64,000 nucleotides of DNA from Microbacterium sp. MAH-37. Lineage in GTDB: Bacteria > Actinomycetota > Actinomycetes > Actinomycetales > Microbacteriaceae. Position numbers and translations under genes: made by a program. A model generated the notes under the pieces. That model was not told where the DNA came from and made no database searches. It worked only from the letters and a program-made list of their open reading frames with translations. The stretch covers positions 310,001-374,000 of the forward strand of contig NZ_WSEN01000004.1 of NCBI RefSeq assembly GCF_009758255.1, written 5' to 3'. Positions 1 to 7,741 of this stretch are shown one piece after another; position 1 is the first letter of the stretch, and each line of letters opens with the position of its first letter.

Positions 1-1
1 G

Positions 2-397
2 CTGCGCCGGATCGCACTCGTCGTGATCGCCTGGGCCCTGGCTGGTGCGGCGCTCGCCGCGGTCGGACTGCTTCCGATCACCCGCGTGCCCACCGCGCAC
101 TTCGTCGCCGCGACCGCAGCGCTGGTGCTGTTCGTGGCTGCCGCCGTCGCGACCGCGTTGGTGCTGCCCAGGGAGTGCTCGCGCACCCTGCGCGCGACGA
201 CCGTCGCCGTCGTCGCCGTGGTGATCCTCGCGGTGGTGCTCTCGTTCGCCGTGCACCTGTTCCCGATCACTGCGCTCGAGGCGATCGTGGTCGGCCTCAC
301 CCTGCTGTGGATGTCGACGCTGGTGCGCCTGCTGGCGATCCTCGCCCCTGACGTGTCACGCCCCTCCGAGGTGCACTCGCCGCTCCGCGCGCTCTGA
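2..397 (+). CDS. C-terminal part of an integral membrane protein (5' truncated by the window)
   Basis: The frame is open from base 2, with Leu-Arg-Arg-Ile before the first possible GTG at 23, so the gene most likely begins outside the window. The visible 130 or so residues form about four hydrophobic helices rich in Ala, Val and Leu, ending in a short polar tail. A glycine-leucine-proline turn after the first helix and the helix spacing recall DUF998-type small membrane proteins, but I cannot confirm the family. No catalytic motif is visible, so no function is assigned. Confidence 0.6.
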   Translation: MRRIALVVIAWALAGAALAAVGLLPITRVPTAHFVAATAALVLFVAAAVATALVLPRECSRTLRATTVAVVAVVILAVVLSFAVHLFPITALEAIVVGLTLLWMSTLVRLLAILAPDVSRPSEVHSPLRAL

Positions 398-431
398 GCG
401 GGGGCCGGGCGAGCGGGCGGGGCGGGCGCTG

Positions 432-1100
432 TCAGCCCTCGCGGCGGCGTACGATCTCGGCGATCCAGCTCGGCGCGAACGGGCTCGTGCAGCCGGGCGC
501 GGTGGGATAGTCGGCCAGCACCTGCAGGCGCTCACCGATCTCGAGAGCGCGCTCGCGGCGCGACGGGTCGTAGATGCCGATGTTCGCCAGAGTCTCGTTC
601 ATCGCCCATTGCAGGCGCTCCGGGGCATCCTTCATCTCGCGCTCGATCTGGTCGAGCAGCGCGTCGAGGTCGAGCCCGTCGCGATCCTTCATCACGCGCG
701 TCGTGGTGAGCGCCCAGGCGGATGCCGCGACATCCGGGTCGGCGTCGTCGAACCAGCGCAGTCGCATCTCCTCGGCCAGCGGCGACTTCTTCACGATGTA
801 GTTCACCAGCCAGTCGGAGACCTTCGGGCCGTTCGCCTCGCGCATCATGCGGTCGAGGTCGTCGGACGAGAACTCCTTCGGCTTCACGATCAGCAGCGCG
901 ACCAGGCGCGCGGCGGTGTCGCCCGTCGCCCACAGCTCGCGCGACAGCTGCGGCGATGTGCCCGCGGCTTTCGCGACCGCGCGCAGCTTCGTGAGGTTCA
1001 CGCCGTGGTCGTCGCCGTGCCGCTCGTTGACGGCGCGCGCCTTCGGGTCTTCGAGGGCGGCGAGCTCCGCGAGCACGCTGTCGACCGTGGCATCCGTCAT
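432..1100 (-). CDS. AlkD-like DNA alkylation repair protein (HEAT-like repeats)
   Basis: This 222-residue protein is predicted to remove or process alkylated bases, as members of the DNA alkylation repair (AlkC/AlkD) superfamily do. The sequence is a run of amphipathic helix pairs with conserved Trp and Asp residues, typical of the HEAT-like fold; examples are KVSDWLVNYI near residue 93 and DDADPDVAASAWAL near 117. Length matches single-domain AlkD relatives. The ATG at 1100 lies 6 bases after a TAGGCT hexamer (1107-1112 on the minus strand) with no ribosome binding site, so it looks leaderless. It stands alone. Family is fairly sure; lesion specificity cannot be read from the sequence. Confidence 0.75.
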   Translation of the reverse strand: MTDATVDSVLAELAALEDPKARAVNERHGDDHGVNLTKLRAVAKAAGTSPQLSRELWATGDTAARLVALLIVKPKEFSSDDLDRMMREANGPKVSDWLVNYIVKKSPLAEEMRLRWFDDADPDVAASAWALTTTRVMKDRDGLDLDALLDQIEREMKDAPERLQWAMNETLANIGIYDPSRRERALEIGERLQVLADYPTAPGCTSPFAPSWIAEIVRRREG

Positions 1101-1132
1101 CCCGTCAGCCTACGTCGGCGCCTCGCCAAGGG

Positions 1133-1194
1133 GCTCCGGTCTCACTCGTTGCGGGTGTTTCGCCGGGCGGACCCGCATCCGTTGGGACCGGAGC
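1133..1194. repeat. Family A palindromic repeat, copy 1 (intergenic)
   Basis: 62-bp imperfect palindrome: outer arms GCTCCGGTC / GACCGGAGC and inner arms around GCGGGTG and ACCCGC. It lies just upstream of the alkD-like gene and downstream of the histidine kinase stop, where it could end the two-component transcript. The right half is the most diverged of the five copies. Confidence 0.85.
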
Positions 1195-1223
1195 GAGGAG
1201 GAGGGAGCATCCGAGGCGCACCG

Positions 1224-2309
1224 TCAGGCGGGCAGGCGCACGGTCACGACGAGGCCGCCGTCGGCGAGCGGGGCGAGCGACAGCTCGCCGCTGTGCGCGC
1301 GGACGATGGATGCCACGATCGCGAGGCCCAGGCCGACACCCTCTCCGTGCTCCGTCGTGCGGGCGCCGCGCTGGAACGGCTCGGTGAGGTGCTCGACATC
1401 CTCCGAGGACAGCCGTGCGCCGTTGTTGCCGACCACCAGCACGACCGCGTCGGCCTCCGACGACGTGCGCACGGCGACCCCTCCGCCGGACGGCAGGTTG
1501 TGCACGATCGCGTTGTGCACGAGGTTCGTCGCGAGCTGCTGCAGCAGCGCCGCCGACCCGGTCGTCACAGCCGGTGACAGCTCGGTGTCGACCTCCACCG
1601 ATCGGCTCGCGGCGAGCGGCGCCAGCGTCTCCACCGCGTCCTCGGCCAGCAGCGCGAGATCCACCTTCTCGGTCGAGCGCACCGCGCCCTCCGCTCGCGA
1701 GAGCATCAGCAGCGACTCGGTCAGCCCGATCGCCCGTGCGTTCACCGCAGCCAGCCGCGCCAGCAGCTCGTCCCGGTCGACCGAGGGATCGGCCGCGCCC
1801 ACCTCCAGCATGGTCCGCGTGATCGCCAGCGGCGTTCGGAGCTCATGCGAGGCGTTCGCCGCGAAGCGCTGCTGCTCGCCGACGTGCCGCTCCAGCTCTG
1901 CCAGCATCCGGTCGAAGGCGTCCGCGAGGTCGGTGAACTCGTCGCCGCGCCCCGGCAGCGAGACGCGATGCGAGAGGGAACCCTCCGCCGCGAGCCCCGC
2001 AGCCTCGTGCAGCCGGCCCAGCGGGCGCAGCATCCGTCCGGCGAGGAGCCAGCCGCCGACCAGCCCGCACACGACCAGCAGCGCGAACATCGCCACCGTC
2101 GGCGGCGTGAACGCACGCACGAGATCGCCCTGCGACGGCACGACCCGCGGGCGGCCGTCGGAGCCCTGCATCCACCCGGACCCCTGCGGCACGTACCGCA
2201 GCAGGAACAGCCAGACCACGGTGAGCAGCGCCGCACCGGTCAGCACGATGACGGCGGCGTAGCTCAGTGCGAGCCGCGCCCGCACCGACATCCCGCGGCT
2301 ACGCGCCAT
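1224..2309 (-). CDS. Sensor histidine kinase (VanS-like)
   Basis: 361-residue membrane kinase. TM helices lie at about residues 14-37 and 70-91 and enclose a short extracytoplasmic loop of about 30 residues. A HAMP segment follows (about 92-140), then the DHp domain with phospho-accepting His155 in SHELRTP, and an ATPase domain with the N box (NLVHNA) and G box (GVGLGLAIV). The ATG at 2309 lies inside the end of the response regulator gene (11-base overlap), so the pair is translationally coupled. The short sensor loop and the divergent VanY-type carboxypeptidase suggest it senses a cell-envelope signal; that is inference. Confidence 0.9.
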   Translation of the reverse strand: MARSRGMSVRARLALSYAAVIVLTGAALLTVVWLFLLRYVPQGSGWMQGSDGRPRVVPSQGDLVRAFTPPTVAMFALLVVCGLVGGWLLAGRMLRPLGRLHEAAGLAAEGSLSHRVSLPGRGDEFTDLADAFDRMLAELERHVGEQQRFAANASHELRTPLAITRTMLEVGAADPSVDRDELLARLAAVNARAIGLTESLLMLSRAEGAVRSTEKVDLALLAEDAVETLAPLAASRSVEVDTELSPAVTTGSAALLQQLATNLVHNAIVHNLPSGGGVAVRTSSEADAVVLVVGNNGARLSSEDVEHLTEPFQRGARTTEHGEGVGLGLAIVASIVRAHSGELSLAPLADGGLVVTVRLPA

Positions 2310-2964
2310 CGTCGATCCGGTATCCCACGCCGGGCACGGTCACGATCACCCACGGCTCGCCGAGCCGCTTGCGCAGCCCCGACATCGTGATGCGGACGGC
2401 GTTGGTGAACGGGTCGGCGTTCTCGTCCCAGGCTCGCTCGAGCAGCTCCTCGGCGCTGACGACGCCGCCGTCCGCGGCGACCAGCACCTCGAGCACCGCG
2501 AACTGCTTGCGGGTCAGCGGCACGTAGCGGCCGTCGCGGAACACCTCCCGTCGGAACGGATCGATGCGCAGCCCGGCCAGCTCGCGCACCGGCGGGGCGG
2601 CGTGCGCGGAGCGGCGGGCGAGCGCCCGCAGCCGCAGCACGAGCTCGCGCAGCGCGAACGGCTTGGTGAGGTAGTCGTCGGCGCCCAGCTCGAATCCGGT
2701 CTGCTTGTCGTCGAGCCGGTCAGCGGCGGTGAGCATGAGGATCGGCATCCCCGAACCGGATGCCACGATCGACTGCGCGACCTCGTCGCCGGTCGGCCCC
2801 GGCACGTCCCTGTCGAGCACGGCGACGTCGTAGGTGTTGTACGAGAGCAGTTCGAGCGCGGTGTTCCCGTCGGGCGCGATGTCGGCGGCCATCGCCTCCA
2901 GCCGCAGACCGTCGCGGATGGCCTCGGCGAGAAGCGCTTCGTCCTCAAGGATCAGCACCCGCAC
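2299..2964 (-). CDS. OmpR/PhoB-family response regulator (VanR-like)
   Basis: 221 residues: receiver domain 1-115 with the acidic pocket EDE at 7-9, phospho-acceptor Asp51, Thr79 and Lys101, then a winged-helix DNA-binding domain (about 125-220, ending in VPGVGYRID). The GTG start at 2964 sits 6 bases after TAGACT (2971-2976, minus strand), which favours a leaderless message. It is first in an operon with the kinase and divergent from the carboxypeptidase gene at 3052, the most likely target. An 18-bp palindrome lies between them. Confidence 0.92.
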   Translation of the reverse strand: MRVLILEDEALLAEAIRDGLRLEAMAADIAPDGNTALELLSYNTYDVAVLDRDVPGPTGDEVAQSIVASGSGMPILMLTAADRLDDKQTGFELGADDYLTKPFALRELVLRLRALARRSAHAAPPVRELAGLRIDPFRREVFRDGRYVPLTRKQFAVLEVLVAADGGVVSAEELLERAWDENADPFTNAVRITMSGLRKRLGEPWVIVTVPGVGYRIDDGA

Positions 2965-2998
2965 GCTCGCAGTCTACGAGCCGGGAGGTATCGAAAAC

Positions 2999-3016
2999 GT
3001 ATGCTCCGGGGCATAC
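2999..3016. promoter_or_regulatory. Palindrome in the vanR-like/vanY-like intergenic region
   Basis: GTATGC and GCATAC form 6-bp arms around TCCGGG. It overlaps a TATGCT hexamer that could be the -10 of the carboxypeptidase gene. A site for the adjacent response regulator is plausible but unproven. Confidence 0.4.
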
Positions 3017-3051
3017 AGCCCGGCAACATCCGGTTCGAGAGCGTGGAGGGC

Positions 3052-3672
3052 ATGAGTACTCTCGCGCAGCGCCCCCGTGCCCCGTTCGCCCTAGCCGCAG
3101 CCCTCTGCCTCGCCCTGCTGGGCATCGTCGTGGTCGCGACGGGCGTCATCGTGCAGGTGGCCGGGGCGGCACCGGATGCGGGGATGCCGGGTGGGGACCC
3201 GGCGCCTCCCGCGGTGGCGACCTCCGCCGAACCGGAGATCGTCGACGGTCCGGCTTCGCCGTTCGACGACACGAACCCGACGGTGGCGAAGCTCGATCCG
3301 GAGCTGCGGGAGGCGCTGCGCGAGGCTGCCACGGCCGCGCGGCGGGACGGCATCGACATGGTCGTGAACAGCGGATGGCGCACCCCGGAGCGCCAGGAGC
3401 AGCTGCTGGTCGAGGCGATCTCGACCTACGGCTCGCGCGAGGAGGCCGCCAAGTGGGTGGCCCCGGCCGACAAGTCCTCGCACGTGCATGGCGAGGCGGT
3501 GGACATCGGAGATCTGGATGCCGCGATCTGGCTGGGTGACCACGGGCGGGAGTTCGGGCTGTGCCAGACCTACGCGAACGAGCGCTGGCACTTCGAGTAC
3601 CGTGCATCCGCACCGCAGAACGGATGCCCGCGGGCGTACCCCGACCCCACCTACGACCCGCGGCTGAAGTGA
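3052..3672 (+). CDS. VanY/DacB-type D-alanyl-D-alanine carboxypeptidase (peptidase M15B)
   Basis: This 206-residue zinc peptidase should cleave the terminal D-Ala of peptidoglycan stem peptides outside the membrane. It has one N-terminal membrane anchor (about 11-38), a Pro/Ala linker, then the M15 domain: SGWRTPERQ (107-115), SSHVHGEAVD with zinc ligands His144 and Asp151, and ERWHFEY with Glu177 and His180. ATG 3052 was chosen because it follows GTGGAGGG; the frame stays open upstream but only as a shadow of the regulator gene. The divergent two-component pair probably controls it. No vanHAX genes are near, so this is more likely cell-wall maintenance than acquired glycopeptide resistance. 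Confidence 0.85.
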   Translation: MSTLAQRPRAPFALAAALCLALLGIVVVATGVIVQVAGAAPDAGMPGGDPAPPAVATSAEPEIVDGPASPFDDTNPTVAKLDPELREALREAATAARRDGIDMVVNSGWRTPERQEQLLVEAISTYGSREEAAKWVAPADKSSHVHGEAVDIGDLDAAIWLGDHGREFGLCQTYANERWHFEYRASAPQNGCPRAYPDPTYDPRLK

Positions 3673-3687
3673 GCCGGCCCGCCGCTG

Positions 3688-4407
3688 TCAGCGGTCGAGG
3701 TCGGCCAGCCCGGCGATCACCCTGTCCAGCCCGAACTCCCAGGCGCGACGAGCGTCGTAGGGGGCGCCCATCGCCTCACCCGCGGCGGCGCCGACGCGGC
3801 GCGCGAGCGGGAAGTCCTCGCCGATGTAGCGTGCGAGGGGCCCGGCGGACTGCTCCCATGCGTCGCCGAACCCGGCGTCATCCGGCATCCGCATGATCCG
3901 TGGTGCTGCGGCGCCCACGAAGTCGAGCACGAACGACAGGGCGGCGTCCCGGGCGATGTCGTCGGCGGTGGTGCCGTCGAAGGCGTGCAGCTCGCGGTCG
4001 TACTTCGCGATCGTGCCCGGGCCGAGCGCGGTGCGAGGGTCGTGCACATCGAGCAGCCACGGATGCCTGCGGAGCAGCGCCAGGTTGTCCTCGGCGACCT
4101 GGCGCACCCGGGTGCGCCAGCCCGTGTCGGCGGACGGCGGGGCGGCCATCCGCGCATGCGCGCGGTCGGCCATCAGCACGAGCAGGTCGTCGCGGCTGCC
4201 GACGTGCGTGTACACGGACATCGTCGTCATGCCGAGCGAGTCGGCCAGCGCACGCACGGTGAGACCGGCGAGCCCGAGGTCGTCGGCCAATGAGATCGCC
4301 CGGTCGACGACCTCGCCGACGGAGTGCTTCGGCCGCGGGCCGCGACGTCCGCCGGAGGGCGCGTCCGGAGCGTCGCGCCAGAGCAGATCGATCAGCGGTC
4401 TCGGCAT
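3688..4407 (-). CDS. TetR-family regulator
   Basis: 239 residues with a helix-turn-helix at about 38-75 (GLTVRALADSLGMTTMSVYTHVGSR) and the larger TetR_C ligand domain. A GTG at 4410 is directly before ATG 4407; GAGGAGG lies 7 bases from the ATG and only 4 from the GTG, so ATG 4407 is preferred. Divergent from a VOC-family gene whose promoter it probably controls. The stop lies close to, and convergent with, the carboxypeptidase gene. The ligand is unknown. Confidence 0.85.
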   Translation of the reverse strand: MPRPLIDLLWRDAPDAPSGGRRGPRPKHSVGEVVDRAISLADDLGLAGLTVRALADSLGMTTMSVYTHVGSRDDLLVLMADRAHARMAAPPSADTGWRTRVRQVAEDNLALLRRHPWLLDVHDPRTALGPGTIAKYDRELHAFDGTTADDIARDAALSFVLDFVGAAAPRIMRMPDDAGFGDAWEQSAGPLARYIGEDFPLARRVGAAAGEAMGAPYDARRAWEFGLDRVIAGLADLDR

Positions 4408-4474
4408 CACGGAACCTCCTCGGGAATAGAATCCATATTAGTGTACGTTGTACGAAGTTATGACGGGAGACACC

Positions 4475-4852
4475 ATGAACATCACCCAGACCGCCATCTC
4501 GCTCAACGTCGCGGACGTGGACGCCTCCGCCGACTTCGCCAAGACTCACTTCGGATATCAGGAGGCGATGGCCGCCGAGGGGTTCGTGTCGCTGCAGCAT
4601 CCCGCCGTGGCGACGAACCTCATCTTCCTCGCCACCGGGCTCGGCACGTTCAAGCCCGCCGAGATCGCCGGCTCAGCCGGGCAGGGCCTTCTGCTCGTGT
4701 TCGTCGTCGACGACCTCGACGAGCAGTTCGCGCGCATCCAGGCCGCGGGGGCGAGGGTCGTCATCCCTCCCGAGACCGAGCCGTGGGGCGAGCGGTACTG
4801 CCAGTTCGCCGACCCCAACGGCTTGGTCTGGCAGCTGGTGCAGTGGATGTGA
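4475..4852 (+). CDS. VOC-family (glyoxalase/bleomycin-resistance-like) protein
   Basis: 125-residue single-domain vicinal-oxygen-chelate protein with two beta-alpha-beta-beta-beta modules; the second ends in YCQFADPNGLVWQLVQW, typical of the fold. Members bind or convert small electrophiles, antibiotics or dioxygenase substrates, and the sequence does not separate these. ATG 4475 has CGGGAGA just upstream; an in-frame start at 4448 lies in the promoter region. The leader contains GTAC-GTT-GTAC, a possible weak operator for the divergent TetR protein. A strong hairpin follows the gene. Confidence 0.8.
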   Translation: MNITQTAISLNVADVDASADFAKTHFGYQEAMAAEGFVSLQHPAVATNLIFLATGLGTFKPAEIAGSAGQGLLLVFVVDDLDEQFARIQAAGARVVIPPETEPWGERYCQFADPNGLVWQLVQWM

Positions 4853-4862
4853 CGACAGCAGA

Positions 4863-4900
4863 GAACGCCGGTCCTCGACGCGCGTCGGGGACCGGCGTTC
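4863..4900. terminator. Bidirectional terminator between convergent genes (palindrome family E)
   Basis: 12-bp perfect arms GAACGCCGGTCC / GGACCGGCGTTC with a 14-base loop, between the stops of the VOC gene (+) and a TetR gene (-). The core closely resembles the hairpin at 7686-7723. Confidence 0.8.
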
Positions 4901-4915
4901 CGGTTCACATCCGGA

Positions 4916-5521
4916 TCAGCCCTGCGGCGTCGTCATCCCGGCGTGCCGGACGTCCACCATCCGATCCATCGCCGCCAGCAGGCGGACGGAGTCGGGGCGG
5001 GTGTCATCCGACGGCCGGTGCATCAGCATGCGCAAGGACGCCAGCGCGAGCATGATCGCGGCATCGGCGACCTCTTCCGACTCCGCGCGCTCGGCGACGA
5101 GCTCCTGGAACTCCGCCTTCAGCGCACTCATCCACTGGGTGAACTCCGTGACGAGCTGCGGCTGCTCCGAGATGAGTCGCTTCAGCCGCCGCCGCTCCAT
5201 GCCTGAGCTCATCGTGTCGGCGAGCAGATCGCAGATGGCCGGCATGAGTTCACCCTCCGCCTTGCGGAAGCGCTCGGCGGCCGCGGGGGAGATGATCTGT
5301 TCGGGCAGGTTGAGCGTGGCCGCGCTCTTCGACGGGAAGTAGTTGAAGAACGTACGGGGAGAGACGCCGACCTCCTCGCAGATCTGCTCGACGGTCGTGC
5401 CGTCGAGACCCTGCCGTTCGACCAGGCGCAGGGCAGCCTCATGCAGTGCCGCCCTGCGCTGCTTCTTCTTGCGCTCGCGCAGCCCCACAGCGGGCTCCCC
5501 TGCGGCCTGGTCGTCGGTCAT
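4916..5521 (-). CDS. TetR-family regulator of the adjacent drug exporter
   Basis: 201 residues; helix-turn-helix at about 35-70 (TTVEQICEEVGVSPRTFFNYFPSK), then an all-helical ligand domain. The start at 5521 (MTDDQ) is one base after the exporter stop, so both genes share a transcript. An upstream in-frame start at 5569 would lie within the exporter gene and is less likely. By analogy with other exporter-TetR pairs it should repress its own operon; the candidate operator is the inverted repeat at 7620-7637. Confidence 0.85.
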   Translation of the reverse strand: MTDDQAAGEPAVGLRERKKKQRRAALHEAALRLVERQGLDGTTVEQICEEVGVSPRTFFNYFPSKSAATLNLPEQIISPAAAERFRKAEGELMPAICDLLADTMSSGMERRRLKRLISEQPQLVTEFTQWMSALKAEFQELVAERAESEEVADAAIMLALASLRMLMHRPSDDTRPDSVRLLAAMDRMVDVRHAGMTTPQG

Positions 5522-5522
5522 G

Positions 5523-7595
5523 TCAGTTCTGCACCTTGATCGTTCCGGTCTCGCTGAGCCCGGCCTCATCGGCGCGCTCCTGCAGCGCGGAGCGAGTGCG
5601 CAGCGGCGGTGCGCGGAAGAACCAGCTCAGCACGAAGGCGAGCATCAGCACTCCGAAGCCTACCCAGTAGATGACGTCGATGGCCTGGGTGAACCCGACC
5701 ATGAACGGCTTGGTGAGTGCGGCATCCGCTCCGTTCAGGAAGGAGGTGTCGCTGACGGCGCTGCTCGAACCGCCCGACGCCTTCGAGTCGCCGCTGGCGA
5801 TCTTGTCGGAGATCTCGGGCGCGAGCTTGTCGACCCAGTAGGTGCGCTGCGCGTCGTCGGCCCAGTCAACCGCCACGGTCCCGTCCACGACGGATGCGTG
5901 CGCCTTGTCGGCGACGACCTGCAGCGCCTTCTCCTGCGCGGCCGGGAGCGCCTCGGCCACCTTCTGATCGATCACGCCCTGCGCGGCGGACGCCGGAAGC
6001 TGCCCGGCTGCGACGGCCTGGTCGACACCGGCCGTCACGGCCTTCGTGACGGCATCCGATGCCGCGGCCTCGGCCTTCTGCGACGCGGCGTCGAGCTGCT
6101 TCTGGATGTTCTCCTGCAGCGGCTCGACGATCGGCGTCCAGAGCTGCGCCATGACCGCCTCGTTCTGCGGGGCCTCGGCCACCGTCGGGTCGAGGGCCGC
6201 GTCGAGGGCGGCGGTCAGGGTGTCCTCATCGGCCATGCTGTTCACTATGTTCGTCGGCAGCAGCGTGAACAGCAGGGACAGCATGATCGCGGTGCCCAGC
6301 GTTCCGCCGATCTGACGGAAGAAGGTCGCGGCGCTGGTAGCGACGCCCATGTCGGGGGCCTCGACCGCGTTCTGGCTCGCCATCGTGAGGGACTGCATGA
6401 GCTGGCCGAGGCCGAGGCCGACCACCAGCATGCCGATGAGCATGTACCAGAACGGCGTCTCGCTCGACACGAAGGTCAGGATCAGGAAGCCGATGGCCGT
6501 CGTGAGCGTGCCGATGCGCGGGAAGAATCCGTATCGTCCGGTGCGGGCGGTGATCTGACCTGCGGCCAGCGAGGAGATCATCAGTCCCACCACCATCGGC
6601 AGCATCGCGAAGCCGGACTCGGTCGGGGTGAGGCCGGCGACGATCTGCATGTACAGCGGGATGGTCATCATCGCGCCGAACATGCCGAAGCCGACGAGCA
6701 CGCCGATGAGGGTGGCCCACGAGAACGCGTGCGAGTGGAACAGACGGATCGGGATGATCGCGTCGCGCTTCATGGCGATCTCGATCAGGACGAACGCGAT
6801 CGCTCCGAGGCCGCCGATGACGTAGCAGGAGATCGACGTGACCGATCCCCAGCCCCATTCGCGGCCCTGCTCGGCGACCAGAAGCAGCGGCACCAGCGCC
6901 ACGATCACTGCTGTCGCGCCCCACCAGTCGATGCGCGGGTTCTTGTGCGCGGCGATCTTCGGCAGGTGCAGGAAGGCGATGACCATGCCGAGTGCGATGA
7001 GTCCGATCGGCAGGTTGATCAGGAAGACCCAGCGCCATCCGGAGACCCAGAGGATCTCGTTCGCGCCGGCGAACAGGCCGCCGACGAGGGGACCGATGAG
7101 TGACGAGATGCCGAAGACGGCGAAGAAGTACCCCTGGTACTTGGCGCGCTCGCGCGGCGCGAGGATGTCGGCCATGATCGCGAGAGGCAGGGACATCAGG
7201 GCGCCGGCGCCGATGCCCTGGACCGCGCGGAAGCCGGCCAGCATCAGCATCGAGGTCGAGAACGAGGCCAGCACCGACCCGAGGATGAAGACGGAGATGC
7301 CGAAGATGAACAGCGGCCGGCGACCGAAGATGTCGGAGAGCTTGCCGTAGATCGGCACCGAGATCGTCGACGTGATCAGGTATGCGGTGGTGACCCATGC
7401 CTGCTGATCCAGACCGTGCAGGTCGTCGCCGATGGTGCGGATCGCGGTGCCGACGATGGTCTGGTCGAGGGACGACAGGAACATGCCGGCCATGAGGCCG
7501 TAGATCACGAACAGGATCTGCCGATGCGTCATGATCGGCTTCGACGCCTCTGGAGGCACAACCGGCGTCGAACCGGTGATCGACACTGTGGACAT
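5523..7595 (-). CDS. MFS drug exporter, DHA2 family (EmrB/QacA type, 14 TM)
   Basis: 690-residue proton-coupled multidrug exporter. The first 460 residues hold the transporter core with the MFS signature (YGKLSDIFGRRP near residue 83) and motif C of antiporters (GPLVGG). Before the last helix (about 650) there is an unusually long, Ala/Asp-rich extracytoplasmic insert of about 150 residues, common in actinobacterial members. The ATG at 7595 has GAAGGG upstream. First gene of an exporter-TetR operon. Substrate unknown. Confidence 0.9.
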   Translation of the reverse strand: MSTVSITGSTPVVPPEASKPIMTHRQILFVIYGLMAGMFLSSLDQTIVGTAIRTIGDDLHGLDQQAWVTTAYLITSTISVPIYGKLSDIFGRRPLFIFGISVFILGSVLASFSTSMLMLAGFRAVQGIGAGALMSLPLAIMADILAPRERAKYQGYFFAVFGISSLIGPLVGGLFAGANEILWVSGWRWVFLINLPIGLIALGMVIAFLHLPKIAAHKNPRIDWWGATAVIVALVPLLLVAEQGREWGWGSVTSISCYVIGGLGAIAFVLIEIAMKRDAIIPIRLFHSHAFSWATLIGVLVGFGMFGAMMTIPLYMQIVAGLTPTESGFAMLPMVVGLMISSLAAGQITARTGRYGFFPRIGTLTTAIGFLILTFVSSETPFWYMLIGMLVVGLGLGQLMQSLTMASQNAVEAPDMGVATSAATFFRQIGGTLGTAIMLSLLFTLLPTNIVNSMADEDTLTAALDAALDPTVAEAPQNEAVMAQLWTPIVEPLQENIQKQLDAASQKAEAAASDAVTKAVTAGVDQAVAAGQLPASAAQGVIDQKVAEALPAAQEKALQVVADKAHASVVDGTVAVDWADDAQRTYWVDKLAPEISDKIASGDSKASGGSSSAVSDTSFLNGADAALTKPFMVGFTQAIDVIYWVGFGVLMLAFVLSWFFRAPPLRTRSALQERADEAGLSETGTIKVQN

Positions 7596-7619
7596 GTCAG
7601 CCCTTCGGGAGGAGCGGAT

Positions 7620-7637
7620 AATTGCAGACGCGCAATT
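7620..7637. promoter_or_regulatory. Inverted repeat upstream of the drug exporter (candidate TetR operator)
   Basis: AATTGC and GCAATT arms separated by 6 bases, 25 bases upstream of the exporter start, in an AT-rich patch. Symmetry and position suit an operator for the TetR protein encoded by the same operon. Confidence 0.45.
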
Positions 7638-7685
7638 TTACGCTCATGCAAGTTTTGCGCGGGCTGGGAGTCGAGGCGGAACGAC

Positions 7686-7723
7686 GGATGCCGGTCCCCG
7701 ACGCATGTCGGGAACCGGCATCC
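7686..7723. terminator. Terminator hairpin after the M6 protease (palindrome family E)
   Basis: 17-bp arms with one mismatch and a 4-base loop, located after the stop of the protease gene (7742, minus strand). Core GCCGGTCC...GACGC...GTCGGG matches the hairpin at 4863-4900. Confidence 0.8.
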
Positions 7724-7741
7724 GGTGTTTCAGAAGGGTGA

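Noticed and set aside
1224..3672. Acquired vancomycin-resistance cluster
   Set aside because: Only VanR/VanS/VanY-like genes are present; vanH, vanA/B-type ligase and vanX are missing, and such trios are common in intrinsic cell-wall control.
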